A DNA stretch of 18,142 bases from the NCBI GenBank assembly GCA_012515645.1, contig JAAYXY010000028.1, forward strand, positions 1 through 18,142, in the 5' to 3' direction. Below are positions 1 to 6,451 of the stretch, piece after piece. The DNA comes from Candidatus Peribacteria bacterium. Its GTDB lineage: Bacteria; Patescibacteriota; Gracilibacteria; Peribacterales; Peribacteraceae. Every line of letters begins with the position of its first letter. Position 1 is the first letter of the stretch. A program made the translations under genes and the position numbers. The notes under the pieces were generated by a model. It made no database searches, was not told where the DNA came from, and worked only from the letters and a program-made list of their open reading frames with translations.

Positions 1-1
1 A

Positions 2-178
2 GCAGCCACTGCCACAGGCGCTACAATTGCATGGCTGGCAAATCCCTGGATAGGTATTCCTATTGCTGCGGCTGGAGGTGTGTATTTCTTGTCTGGAACG
101 AAATGGGGACGCAAGGCCTTTGGGAAAATCTGGCCGTATATAAATCTGAACGATAAAAAATACATTCTCAAACCCTAA
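2..178 (+). CDS. C-terminal end of a small membrane protein (5' end outside window)
   Basis: An open frame runs in from the left edge for 58 codons and ends with TAA at 176-178. The visible peptide starts AATATGATIAWLANPW and contains one or two hydrophobic stretches rich in Ala, Gly and Ile, followed by a basic, aromatic tail (KWGRKAFGKIW...) ending in KYILKP. This fits the last membrane segment and a short tail of an integral membrane protein. Its stop codon is directly followed by the ATG of the next gene with no spacer, so the two are almost certainly cotranscribed and translationally coupled. The family cannot be recognised from this fragment. Confidence 0.55.
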   Translation, partial: AATATGATIAWLANPWIGIPIAAAGGVYFLSGTKWGRKAFGKIWPYINLNDKKYILKP

Positions 179-1297
179 ATGAGTCCTACCGCTCCAACCC
201 CAGGCTCGTTTGAAAGTCTGCAGGACATTGCGGATGCAAACCGGGAGTCGGAGGTCGTAGCGCAGCAAGCATTTACGGAATGGAAGGAAGAATCCGGAGC
301 CGGATCGCTTTTTGAATCATTCGCAGTGGAGCATCATGAGCCGAATGAAGAGAGCCTGCGAGCATATTTGACGGCGAGGGAAGCAGAGGTAGAGATACCA
401 TTAACCTCCTTTGAGCAAGAGCTCAAGGTTGCGCTGGATGATTTGACAAATCCGGATGCTGGCGTAGCTGAAGCAGCACGGCAGAACATCGACCTTCTGC
501 TCCACACGATTATGGAGCGTGAACACGTGGTGGAAGCGTTCCGCCGCCAGCGCGAGGAACTGGCGATGGATAGAGGACCGGAGTCGGCGCCGGTGCTTAC
601 GTGGACAATGGAAAAAGCCAAGAAGGCCGTCGGCGGTTTTACCGAGGCATTCGTCGGTGCCGAAGGCAAAGACAAACTCATCATGCTGGGTGGCGCCGTT
701 GCGGCGTTCATCCTGGCGCGCAAGCTCTGGTCCGCCGCTCGCGGTGGAGAGGGGAAGAAGGGGTGGTTTGGCAATATCATGATCGGCGCCATGGGGCTGG
801 GCGGCATATATCTGGCGCTGGAGGCGACCAACAGAGCTTGGGAGAAGGTGAGCGGTCGGCCGGTCTATACGACCGAAACGGGATTTACGTTTAAGCAGGC
901 ACAATGGGAAGCAGCTAAACACAAGAGGGAGATTACAAAGGCATGGGAGTTGCTGCGCACGTCCGATCTGCCCAACGAAGTGCTGACGGGCTTGGATGAG
1001 GAGGGCAAAGAACGGTACGGTTTTGCGTTGGTCAATATTTCCGGCTTAACCCTGGGGGAACTGCAGGAATTGTATTTTGCACACAAGGCTGAGCGGCAGA
1101 TTCCGGCGGATGCGGCGCTGTACCCCGCACACCCGTTCGCGGACGACCGATTGGCGCCCGCAGATCGCTTCCGCATTGTGGAAGACATCGCAAAGGCAGC
1201 AGAAGTGGTGAGTGTGGCAGGGGACGCATCGGAGCTCGATGAGCAAGGGAAAAAGAAGGAACTGCTGTATGCGGCGCTGGATTTTGTAGATGCATAA
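179..1297 (+). CDS. Unknown protein with two central membrane segments (372 aa)
   Basis: I do not recognise this 372-residue protein. Residues 1-160 are acidic and predicted mostly helical, with no signal peptide. Two hydrophobic segments follow at about residues 165-185 (IMLGGAVAAFILA) and 197-217 (IMIGAMGLGGIYLALEA), separated by a short Gly/Lys loop. Residues 218-372 are again charged and helical. This suggests a hairpin membrane anchor between two soluble domains. The ATG at 179 directly abuts the TAA of the preceding membrane protein gene, so translation probably depends on coupling; no independent Shine-Dalgarno is seen. Sustained reading frame and ordinary residue composition support a real gene. 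The function is open; the link to the upstream membrane protein is by operon position only. Confidence 0.75.
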   Translation: MSPTAPTPGSFESLQDIADANRESEVVAQQAFTEWKEESGAGSLFESFAVEHHEPNEESLRAYLTAREAEVEIPLTSFEQELKVALDDLTNPDAGVAEAARQNIDLLLHTIMEREHVVEAFRRQREELAMDRGPESAPVLTWTMEKAKKAVGGFTEAFVGAEGKDKLIMLGGAVAAFILARKLWSAARGGEGKKGWFGNIMIGAMGLGGIYLALEATNRAWEKVSGRPVYTTETGFTFKQAQWEAAKHKREITKAWELLRTSDLPNEVLTGLDEEGKERYGFALVNISGLTLGELQELYFAHKAERQIPADAALYPAHPFADDRLAPADRFRIVEDIAKAAEVVSVAGDASELDEQGKKKELLYAALDFVDA

Positions 1298-1328
1298 AAA
1301 ACCCAGCTCCATCCTTGGAACTGGGTTT
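1295..1328 (-). terminator. Intrinsic terminator of the SPFH-like gene, between convergent genes
   Basis: Arms AAACCCAG (1299-1306) and CTGGGTTT (1321-1328) pair perfectly over 8 bp, with an inner CCA/TGG pairing around a short loop. Read on the minus strand the hairpin is followed by a run of T (complement of the A run 1296-1301), a classical intrinsic terminator placed just past the stop of the minus-strand gene at 1350. On the plus strand the T run is weaker (GTTTAGG), so it may also end the upstream 372-aa gene, but less efficiently. Confidence 0.7.
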
Positions 1329-1349
1329 AGGTTTGCACCGAACAATATT

Positions 1350-2867
1350 CTACGGGTTGCTACCTGCTGATGCAGCAGGCGGCTTCGGGTTTGTTGGGAT
1401 GCTGCTCTGAACGATAGCAGCGAGTTTGCCCAGTACTTCGTCTGTGGGGCTGTTTTGGCCTCCCCCTTCCATGACAAACAAATTACCACCGGGTTTGTAG
1501 ACGCGCCGTAGCGCGGCTACCAGTTCCGGCATGCCCTCCTCGGGCACCTGATTCAGCTTTCGCAGAATCATGGCTGCCTGGCTGTTGTCCTGCGCAAGCA
1601 GTTCGAGTTCGAGCCGGAGAGGCTCAAGCTCGGTCTTGGCTTTCCACGTGGCGGCTTCGCGTTGCTTTTTGAGCGCTGCGATGCTTGCCACCGCAACGAG
1701 CTTGCGGTTTTCGTATTCGACGATGTCCGCCTCTCGTTTTGCGTGCGAAGCACGAATGCGCGCTTCGCGGTCTCTCTCGGAACGTTTGCCCTCTGAACGC
1801 TTGGCAACGAAGCCATTGGGTCGCACATCGTCCACATGCTCGACAGAAATTTGATCGAGCATGACACCAATGGCCCAGAGTTCGCGGCCAAAAGTGTGCA
1901 TAAGTGCATCGTTTACTCTATCCACTTGTGTGAGGAGCTCTTCGACGTAATAGTGTTGTAGCACACTGTCTGCCCGTCCGGTGATGACTTCGAGCACTTG
2001 CGGTTTCACGAGGTTCGCAAAGGCGCGAACCATGGCATGAGCCATGGTTTCCCCATTCCGCTGCACGAATTCCTGGTAAAAAGCTTTTACCAGTGTGAGC
2101 GGAAGTCGCCATATGGCCAGATGGTACACAATCTTGAGTACCACCAGCTGTTCGTCGGTGTCTCCTGATGAAATGGGTGGTCTCTGATCGTAAGGCACAT
2201 CCTTGGTTTGCATGGTGATTGGGGGATCCCCGATATCCATGGTCGGAGGTGGAGCCCCTTGGCCAAGCTGGACAATGATCCTGTTGTCTCCCGACCGAGG
2301 CGTTTCCAGTACATTCTGGCTTCCGGGAATGGGTGCCATGCTTGTGAAGCGTGGCACATGGAACACCAGGCAGTTCCGGAACATGACCGAAACGAAAAGG
2401 AAACGCACGAGCAGGACATCCGGTGATGCCTGCCGGAAGAGGAACTTCCAAAAGACGATTGTAGCAATAGCACTGCAGCCAGAAGCTACCAGATACGATA
2501 CTGCCCCGGGAATCTCCGGGGATCGCCCTGCGTACAATGCCAGTATGGCAAAAGCAACAGCAGTCAGTGCGGGTCCACACACGAGCAGGAAGAAAAGCGG
2601 ATCGCGACGCAAAACATATGCGATGTGCAACTTTTCGTCGTTGCATCGCTCCTCTATCTTCTCGTAGAGCCATGTGGACTCCTTTTGCTTGGAGTACTGC
2701 CAAGGATCATCCTGCGGCGCCCCGCGGGGCGTCACCTGGATTTGTGTTTCCTCTCCTTCGTACGGCCAGATGTACTGGCGGACGACGATGTAGAGTAGTA
2801 CCAAGCCCACGGAGACAAGCGGCACAATCCAAAGGACATCGTAGGGATTCTGAAGATACTCATTCAT
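1350..2867 (-). CDS. SPFH/band-7-like multi-pass membrane protein
   Basis: 505 residues from the ATG at 2867. Hydrophobic segments lie at about residues 10-32, 90-112 and 120-141, with a possible fourth near 151-170. Then comes a Pro/Gly-rich stretch (about 180-230) and a soluble region (about 238-350). Its end, with alternating motifs such as LWAIGVMLDQISVEHVDDVRP, resembles the end of an SPFH/band 7 (flotillin/stomatin) domain. Residues 350-425 form an Arg/Glu/Ala-rich helix of the kind that follows SPFH domains, and the tail is Pro/Ala-rich. Known family members scaffold membrane microdomains or oligomeric rings; a similar role here is inference. SPFH proteins usually have one N-terminal anchor, so three or four segments are unusual. 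The upstream in-frame TTG at 2873 abuts the Shine-Dalgarno and is unlikely to be the start. The gene is monocistronic, between its own promoter and terminator. Confidence 0.6.
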   Translation of the reverse strand: MNEYLQNPYDVLWIVPLVSVGLVLLYIVVRQYIWPYEGEETQIQVTPRGAPQDDPWQYSKQKESTWLYEKIEERCNDEKLHIAYVLRRDPLFFLLVCGPALTAVAFAILALYAGRSPEIPGAVSYLVASGCSAIATIVFWKFLFRQASPDVLLVRFLFVSVMFRNCLVFHVPRFTSMAPIPGSQNVLETPRSGDNRIIVQLGQGAPPPTMDIGDPPITMQTKDVPYDQRPPISSGDTDEQLVVLKIVYHLAIWRLPLTLVKAFYQEFVQRNGETMAHAMVRAFANLVKPQVLEVITGRADSVLQHYYVEELLTQVDRVNDALMHTFGRELWAIGVMLDQISVEHVDDVRPNGFVAKRSEGKRSERDREARIRASHAKREADIVEYENRKLVAVASIAALKKQREAATWKAKTELEPLRLELELLAQDNSQAAMILRKLNQVPEEGMPELVAALRRVYKPGGNLFVMEGGGQNSPTDEVLGKLAAIVQSSIPTNPKPPAASAGSNP

Positions 2868-2873
2868 GTTCAA

Positions 2874-2879
2874 CTCCTT
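2874..2879 (-). promoter_or_regulatory. Shine-Dalgarno that fixes the start at 2867
   Basis: AAGGAG on the minus strand lies 6 nt before the ATG at 2867 and directly abuts the in-frame TTG at 2873. Normal spacing therefore selects the ATG. Strong Shine-Dalgarno sites are rare in this window; the only other clear one precedes the gene starting at 3611, also with a 6-nt spacer. Confidence 0.75.
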
Positions 2880-2909
2880 GAAATTAGATGTAAATGGGAA
2901 ATTTGTTCG

Positions 2910-2941
2910 GTGCTGTGAAAGATCACCAACATCGTGTTGGT
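2910..2941 (-). promoter_or_regulatory. 5' leader hairpin plus conserved leader motif (copy A)
   Basis: At the predicted transcript 5' end the minus strand carries a perfect 7-bp hairpin (arms 2925-2931 and 2935-2941, loop of 3). It is followed by TCTTTCACAGCAC (2922-2910). A 12-of-13 match to this motif occurs in the leader of the gene starting at 3611. In both copies the motif begins exactly 53 nt downstream of the first base of TTGACA. The hairpin could protect the 5' end of the mRNA or bind a regulator; this is inference. Confidence 0.6.
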
Positions 2942-2947
2942 AAGTAA

Positions 2948-2975
2948 AATATACAATTTATTGCAAAATTGTCAA
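2948..2975 (-). promoter_or_regulatory. Promoter of the SPFH-like gene
   Basis: On the minus strand a perfect -35 TTGACA (2975-2970) is separated by 16 nt from -10 TATATT (2953-2948). The predicted start of transcription is near 2941, leaving a leader of about 74 nt before the ATG at 2867. The region is strongly A+T-rich compared with its surroundings. Confidence 0.7.
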
Positions 2976-2982
2976 TTTTACG

Positions 2983-3014
2983 AAAAGCCGTCTCTGGGTA
3001 ACACCAGAGACGGC
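2983..3014 (-). terminator. Intrinsic terminator after the 186-aa membrane protein gene
   Basis: Arms GCCGTCTCTGG (2987-2997) and CCAGAGACGGC (3004-3014) form a perfect 11-bp stem with a 6-nt loop. On the minus strand the hairpin is followed by TTTT (2986-2983). It sits downstream of the stop at 3051 and upstream of the promoter at 2948-2975, so it separates the two minus-strand genes into independent transcription units. Confidence 0.85.
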
Positions 3015-3050
3015 TATTTGGCTGCACATCGGTGCAGCCGCACGGGACGG

Positions 3051-3611
3051 TTAGTTGGTGGTGGCGGAGAAAGCGCGGTCCACGTCCTCCAGGAGGAAGA
3101 CGTTGACCCACTTGCCGTCCAGGAGGACGGCAAGGTGTTTTCCTTGCTCGGAGGCCAGGAGCCAGTTGCCCCCCGCCTCGGGCATCCAGACGCTATAACG
3201 TCCGGACGCGTGTTTTGCGACGCTGCGGGAAACGAACGTCCCGCCGCGCACCCATTTGGTGGTCGGTACCCCGTCGACCTTATCGGCCAGGGCGACAATG
3301 GCGCCCTCAATTCGATCGAGCTGCGACGGGGCGGCCGGAGCGGGTGCCAGAGGCGGTGCTACAGGAGTAGGGCTAGCTGGTGCCGCAGGGGTGGTTGATT
3401 CGGGTACTACGGGTTCCTCTGGTACAGCAGCAGTCACCGGTTCCTCTAGTGTAGCAGGTACTGCCTCCCCAGAGAAGTGTCCGTGTATCCACGGGGTCAC
3501 AAGAATGAGAACGCCAAGTATACTCAAGGCAATAAGAAGAATCTTCGTCAGGTGGGCGATCTCGGATGTGGGGGTGGGGGGGGAAGTGGGGTTTGGACTG
3601 GTGGTGGCCAT
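3051..3611 (-). CDS. Single-pass membrane protein with Pro/Ala linker and small C-terminal domain (186 aa)
   Basis: Family not recognised. A short Pro/Ser/Thr-rich cytoplasmic tail (residues 1-18) is followed by one membrane segment at about 22-42 (LLIALSILGVLILVTP), a Pro/Ala/Glu/Val-rich linker (about 48-96) and a compact domain of about 90 residues. That domain has alternating aromatic and hydrophobic residues (GRYSVWMPE, NWLLASEQG, KWVNVFLLED) that suggest a small beta-rich fold outside the membrane. The topology is anchor, flexible stalk, exposed domain. The start is secured by AAAGGAGG 6 nt before the ATG at 3611. It carries the same promoter/leader/RBS arrangement as the SPFH-like gene at 1350-2867, which suggests the two proteins are made under the same conditions and may work together. 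The Ala/Pro linker composition is low complexity, so similarity searches should use only the C-terminal domain. Confidence 0.75.
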   Translation of the reverse strand: MATTSPNPTSPPTPTSEIAHLTKILLIALSILGVLILVTPWIHGHFSGEAVPATLEEPVTAAVPEEPVVPESTTPAAPASPTPVAPPLAPAPAAPSQLDRIEGAIVALADKVDGVPTTKWVRGGTFVSRSVAKHASGRYSVWMPEAGGNWLLASEQGKHLAVLLDGKWVNVFLLEDVDRAFSATTN

Positions 3612-3617
3612 TGAAGG

Positions 3618-3638
3618 CCTCCTTTCTCCCTTTCGGGA
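3618..3638 (-). promoter_or_regulatory. Strong RBS preceded by a small GAAA-tetraloop hairpin
   Basis: AAAGGAGG (3625-3618) lies 6 nt before the ATG at 3611. Immediately upstream TCCC-GAAA-GGGA (3638-3627) can form a 4-bp hairpin with a GNRA-type loop. The hairpin does not cover the Shine-Dalgarno, so it may help keep the site exposed; that function is inference. Confidence 0.55.
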
Positions 3639-3690
3639 AAAAAATGAATTGTTTTTCCTAAGGTTCGATGTGAACTCTCAGGTGCGTCCC

Positions 3691-3720
3691 GTGTTGTGAA
3701 AGACCAACGAGGTCATTTCA
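3691..3720 (-). promoter_or_regulatory. 5' leader hairpin plus conserved leader motif (copy B)
   Basis: The minus strand contains TCTTTCACAACAC (3703-3691), matching copy A at 2922-2910 in 12 of 13 positions. GACC/GGTC (3702-3705 with 3711-3714), extended by TGAAA/TTTCA across one bulged base, forms a hairpin near the predicted 5' end of the transcript. The hairpin sequence differs from copy A although the position is the same, which suggests that the structure is kept rather than the sequence. Confidence 0.5.
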
Positions 3721-3728
3721 ACCGTAAA

Positions 3729-3756
3729 ACAGTATCATTTTTATTAAATTTGTCAA
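3729..3756 (-). promoter_or_regulatory. Promoter of the 186-aa membrane protein gene
   Basis: A perfect -35 TTGACA (3756-3751) is followed after 16 nt by TACTGT (3734-3729), a weak -10 preceded by a TGA extended -10 element. Spacing equals that of the copy at 2948-2975, and the two A+T-rich spacers look alike. The predicted leader is about 110 nt. Confidence 0.5.
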
Positions 3757-3811
3757 GTCCATTCACAGAGGTGCGCCAAAGAGTGGAGTAGATCGCCGGG
3801 ATGGTATCGTG

Positions 3812-3817
3812 TACAAT
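3812..3817 (+). promoter_or_regulatory. -10 element immediately before carA
   Basis: TACAAT ends 9 nt before the ATG at 3827, so transcription would begin at or within about three bases of the start codon and the mRNA would be leaderless or nearly so. No convincing -35 is seen 16-18 nt upstream. The arrangement recurs before the genes at 7757 and 8161. Confidence 0.45.
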
Positions 3818-3826
3818 TCCCCGGAC

Positions 3827-4942
3827 ATGGCAACACTCGTCCTACAGGATGGCACCACCTTCCGCGGCGAATCCTTTGGCGCGCACGCGGATACCCAAGG
3901 CGAAGTGGTCTTTACCACGGGAATGGCAGGGTATCCAGAAAGCCTCACCGATCCCAGCTACCGGGGGCAGATCCTCACGTTCACGTATCCGCTCATCGGC
4001 AATTACGGCGTGCCGAGCATGGAGCAGAATGAACAGGGATTCGCCAAATATTTAGAAAGCGAAGCGATCCACGCATGCGGTGTAGTCGTGAGCCAGGCGA
4101 GCGAACACTACAGCCACTGTAAGGCAGTGAGCTCGTTACACAACTGGCTGGAGCACCACAAAGTTCCGGGCATCACCGGCATAGATACCAGGGCGCTGAC
4201 GCAGAAACTGCGCGAGCACGGCGTGATGCTGGGGAAGATCGTGCAGGATGATGCAGGTGTTCAAGAGCAAGAATCGGCACTCGATATCGCAGATCCCAAC
4301 CTGCAGAACCTGGTTGCCGCAGTGAGTTGCAAAAAAGTGACCACATACGAGCCGGAAGGGGAGTGCACGGCAACGGTTGCGTGCTTTGACTGCGGCATAA
4401 AGAACAACATCTTCCGCTCGTTCCTCCGGCGCGGCGTGCGGGTGCACCGCCTGCCGTGGAACTTTGCGTTGGATGCCTCCGATCTGCAGTACGATGCCGT
4501 CTTCGTCAGTAACGGGCCCGGCGATCCCAAGATGTGCACGCAGACGATTGAGCAGCTTGCCCGAGCGGTACAAAAAAGAATCCCCACATTCGGCATCTGC
4601 CTGGGCAATCAGCTGCTGGCGCTCGCCATTGGCGGGGATACGTACAAGCTCAAGTACGGGCACCGCGGCGCCAACCAGCCGTGCCTGGAAATCGGGGCGG
4701 ACGGCCAGCCGACCGGTAAGTGCATCATCACGTCGCAGAATCACGGATTTGCGGTGGACGAAAAAACACTGCCGCAAGGGTGGCGCCCATGGTTTACAAA
4801 CGCGAATGACGGGACGAACGAAGGCATCATGCACGAATCCGGCAGGTTTTTCTCTGTGCAGTTCCACCCCGAGGCAACGCCGGGTCCAGAAGACGCGGAT
4901 TATTTGTTTGATGAGTTTATACGAGTCGTGAGTAGTGAGTGA
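3827..4942 (+). CDS. carA: Carbamoyl-phosphate synthase small (glutamine amidotransferase) subunit
   Basis: CarA hydrolyses glutamine and passes ammonia to CarB, which makes carbamoyl phosphate for pyrimidines and arginine. The 371-residue protein has the family's usual length. The N-terminal CarA domain opens with MATLVLQDGTTFRGESFG and includes GITGIDTRALTQKLR. The C-terminal class I amidotransferase domain has VSNGPGDP, the nucleophile C258 in FGICLGNQ, the GHRGANQP and SQNHGFAVD motifs typical of CarA, and H347/E349 in QFHPEATPGPED, completing the triad. I chose the ATG at 3827, not the in-frame GTG at 3809, because homologues start at this point and a -10 box overlaps the longer version. 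carB is not in the window. The gene runs convergently into purN, and its last codons merge with a GAGT-type heptad repeat. Confidence 0.97.
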   Translation: MATLVLQDGTTFRGESFGAHADTQGEVVFTTGMAGYPESLTDPSYRGQILTFTYPLIGNYGVPSMEQNEQGFAKYLESEAIHACGVVVSQASEHYSHCKAVSSLHNWLEHHKVPGITGIDTRALTQKLREHGVMLGKIVQDDAGVQEQESALDIADPNLQNLVAAVSCKKVTTYEPEGECTATVACFDCGIKNNIFRSFLRRGVRVHRLPWNFALDASDLQYDAVFVSNGPGDPKMCTQTIEQLARAVQKRIPTFGICLGNQLLALAIGGDTYKLKYGHRGANQPCLEIGADGQPTGKCIITSQNHGFAVDEKTLPQGWRPWFTNANDGTNEGIMHESGRFFSVQFHPEATPGPEDADYLFDEFIRVVSSE

Positions 4943-4943
4943 A

Positions 4944-5007
4944 TAGTGGTTAGTGTTATACAATGCATTTGTGTTGAAATTACCGTATCAACGACTGCAA
5001 ACCACTA
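4944..5007. repeat. Inverted repeat between the convergent carA and purN stops
   Basis: TAGTGGTT (4944-4951) and AACCACTA (5000-5007) are perfect 8-bp arms around a 48-nt loop that itself contains GTTGA/TCAAC. The arms lie at the two stop codons: carA TGA at 4940-4942 and purN TAG at 5005-5007. The left arm continues a heptad-like run (GAGTCGT, GAGTAGT, GAGTGAA) that begins inside the carA reading frame. It may serve as a two-way terminator, but it lacks a clear T run. Confidence 0.4.
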
Positions 5008-5586
5008 ACGTACTAATATTTCCCCTTTTTCAATCATTTGCAGGACCGCCGGGTACCACTGTTTTTCCAGTGCCTGCACGCGTTCTTTGAGGGTGTCCAC
5101 GGTGTCGGAGGGTTGTATGGGGCACGTTTTCTGCAGCAGAATCGGTCCGGTATCTACACCGTCATCCACCAGGTGGATGGTCATGCCCGTTTCTGTGTCG
5201 CCGGCGGCGAGTGCATCGGCGATGCCATGCGCGCCGGGGTATTTGGGCAATAGAGCGGGGTGCACATTCACAATGCGTCCTTCCCACTCAGAGACGAACT
5301 CTGCGCTTAGGATCCACATCCATCCCATGGCGGCCAGAATGTCGGCTTTGCCGAGTGAGCGGATCGCTTTGTCTAGGCGGCGATCATATGCTTCGCGGTC
5401 CTCCGATGCACGCCTGGTGACGATGGCGACGGGCAGGTCGGCTTCCCGCGCTCTGGCGACGCATTCCCTGTCCTCCCGATCCGCCACGAGCCCCAGGCAC
5501 GTGGCCGTGAGCGCGCCGCTGCGCAGCGCGTCGATGACTGCCTGGAAGGTCGTACCGCGCGACGAGCTGAGGACGATGAAGTTCAT
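5005..5586 (-). CDS. purN: Phosphoribosylglycinamide formyltransferase (GAR transformylase)
   Basis: PurN transfers a formyl group from 10-formyltetrahydrofolate to glycinamide ribonucleotide, step three of purine synthesis. The 193-residue protein matches the short folate-dependent family. It has an N-terminal phosphate-binding loop region (MNFIVLSSSRGTTFQAVIDA), AAMGWMWIL where homologues have AGYMRIL, and NVHPALLPKYPGAHG. The catalytic residues N107, H109 and D145 fall at the spacing of E. coli N106, H108 and D144. The loop SSSRGTTFQ differs from the usual SGNGSNLQ, so the phosphate site may be altered, and related formyltransferases cannot be wholly excluded. The start at 5586 follows homology; the longer frame to 5622 would encode part of the repeat array. 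No other purine genes are nearby. Confidence 0.9.
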   Translation of the reverse strand: MNFIVLSSSRGTTFQAVIDALRSGALTATCLGLVADREDRECVARAREADLPVAIVTRRASEDREAYDRRLDKAIRSLGKADILAAMGWMWILSAEFVSEWEGRIVNVHPALLPKYPGAHGIADALAAGDTETGMTIHLVDDGVDTGPILLQKTCPIQPSDTVDTLKERVQALEKQWYPAVLQMIEKGEILVR

Positions 5587-5611
5587 CGGAAAGGATGATG
5601 GCAAAGAAAAT

Positions 5612-5710
5612 AAAGAATGCAAGGCTCCTCACAATCGTTGCATCCCTTGCATTCTTTGCATTCCTCTTCTTTACATTCTTTGCATTCCTCTTCCTCGCAT
5701 GCCTCGCAAT
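5612..5710. repeat. Nine-nucleotide-period pyrimidine array with an inverted arm
   Basis: The space between the divergent purN and flavoprotein genes holds degenerate 9-nt words of the type TTGCATTCY. A purine arm AAAGAATGCAAGG (5612-5624) pairs perfectly over 13 bp with CCTTGCATTCTTT (5645-5657). A 20-mer CATTCTTTGCATTCCTCTTC is repeated exactly at 5650-5669 and 5674-5693. The region also fills the space where the promoters of both flanking genes would be expected; I see no convincing promoter in it. Confidence 0.7.
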
Positions 5711-5734
5711 CCTCCAGTACACTCATGCGGCCAT

Positions 5735-6451
5735 ATGCCCATACCCGCATACACCGTCCACTGTACAGGCAATGAGCGTATCGCTGCCTCTGTACATGAA
5801 CTGCGTTTTCGTAGACCCGCGGATTTCAATTTTGCGCCGGGCCAGTTCGTTCTATTTTCCGTGCCACTTTCTACGGATGCCGCGGATCTGCAGCCGCGCG
5901 CATATTCCATCGCATCGGCGCCCGAAGAAGCCGATCTCCGATTCGTCATCAAACTCAAAGAAGGCGGGCGCGCCAGCACGTGGGTGGAACAGCAGCTGCG
6001 GCAGGGGGCGGATGTGCAGATGCAGGGGCCGTTGGGCATGTTCTGTTTCGATACACAATGGCCAGGAAACGCGCTCTTCCTGTGCACGGGCGCGGGCATC
6101 GCGCCGTTTCGTTCCATGATTCTGCACGCGCTGCAAGCGGGCTATCCGCGCCGTATAGATCTGGTGATGGGTTGCCCTACGCAGCGGCACCTCTTTTGGC
6201 AGGGCGAATTGGCGGCGCTAGCGCAGCAATACCCGCAATTCCATTTCCATACAATTCTGAGCGAACCGGAAGGGGAGTGGCAGGGGATGCGGGGTTTTGT
6301 GCAGGATGCGGTGCCCACAGCGGTACCCGATTACCGCGAACGCAGCATCTATGTGTGCGGGAACCCCTTCATGACGGGCGTGGTGAAGGATCTTGCTTTG
6401 AGTGCATGGGGTATACCGAAGGAGCGCTTCCACATGGAGGGGTACATATAG
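5735..6451 (+). CDS. FAD/NAD(P)-binding oxidoreductase, ferredoxin-NADP+ reductase-like
   Basis: 238 residues with the two-domain architecture of the ferredoxin reductase family. The N-terminal FAD-binding barrel carries R55-A-Y-S58 (the RxYS motif that holds FAD) and a GRAST motif at about 78-82. The nucleotide-binding domain carries GAGIAPFRSM (119-128) and CGNPFMTGVVKD (208-219), ending in an aromatic residue two from the C terminus (EGYI). There is no extra cysteine cluster, so it is not a typical PyrK with a [2Fe-2S] site. It would move electrons between NAD(P)H and a small carrier such as ferredoxin or flavodoxin; the partner is not in the window. I chose the ATG at 5735 because the frame upstream is only the reverse of purN and the repeat array. 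The last 83 bases overlap the end of the opposite-strand cofE-like gene. Confidence 0.88.
   Translation: MPIPAYTVHCTGNERIAASVHELRFRRPADFNFAPGQFVLFSVPLSTDAADLQPRAYSIASAPEEADLRFVIKLKEGGRASTWVEQQLRQGADVQMQGPLGMFCFDTQWPGNALFLCTGAGIAPFRSMILHALQAGYPRRIDLVMGCPTQRHLFWQGELAALAQQYPQFHFHTILSEPEGEWQGMRGFVQDAVPTAVPDYRERSIYVCGNPFMTGVVKDLALSAWGIPKERFHMEGYI

Noticed and set aside
4136..4963. 275-codon minus-strand frame opposite carA
   Set aside because: carA has complete catalytic motifs on the plus strand; the antisense frame has none and overlaps the inverted repeat.
5587..5622. Longer purN start at 5622
   Set aside because: The extra 12 codons are encoded in and next to the repeat arm, and homologues start at the MNFIVLSS position.
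5595..5720. Possible small membrane peptide (MMAKKIKNARLL... followed by Phe/Leu-rich segment) in the 9-nt array
   Set aside because: The hydrophobicity follows automatically from T-rich 9-nt words; the frame continues into the flavoprotein gene in the wrong phase. A peptide cannot be excluded, but nothing specific supports it.
5087..5734. N-terminal extension of the flavoprotein (would make 454 residues)
   Set aside because: The added part is the reverse of purN plus the repeat array; the ferredoxin-reductase fold begins at the ATG at 5735.
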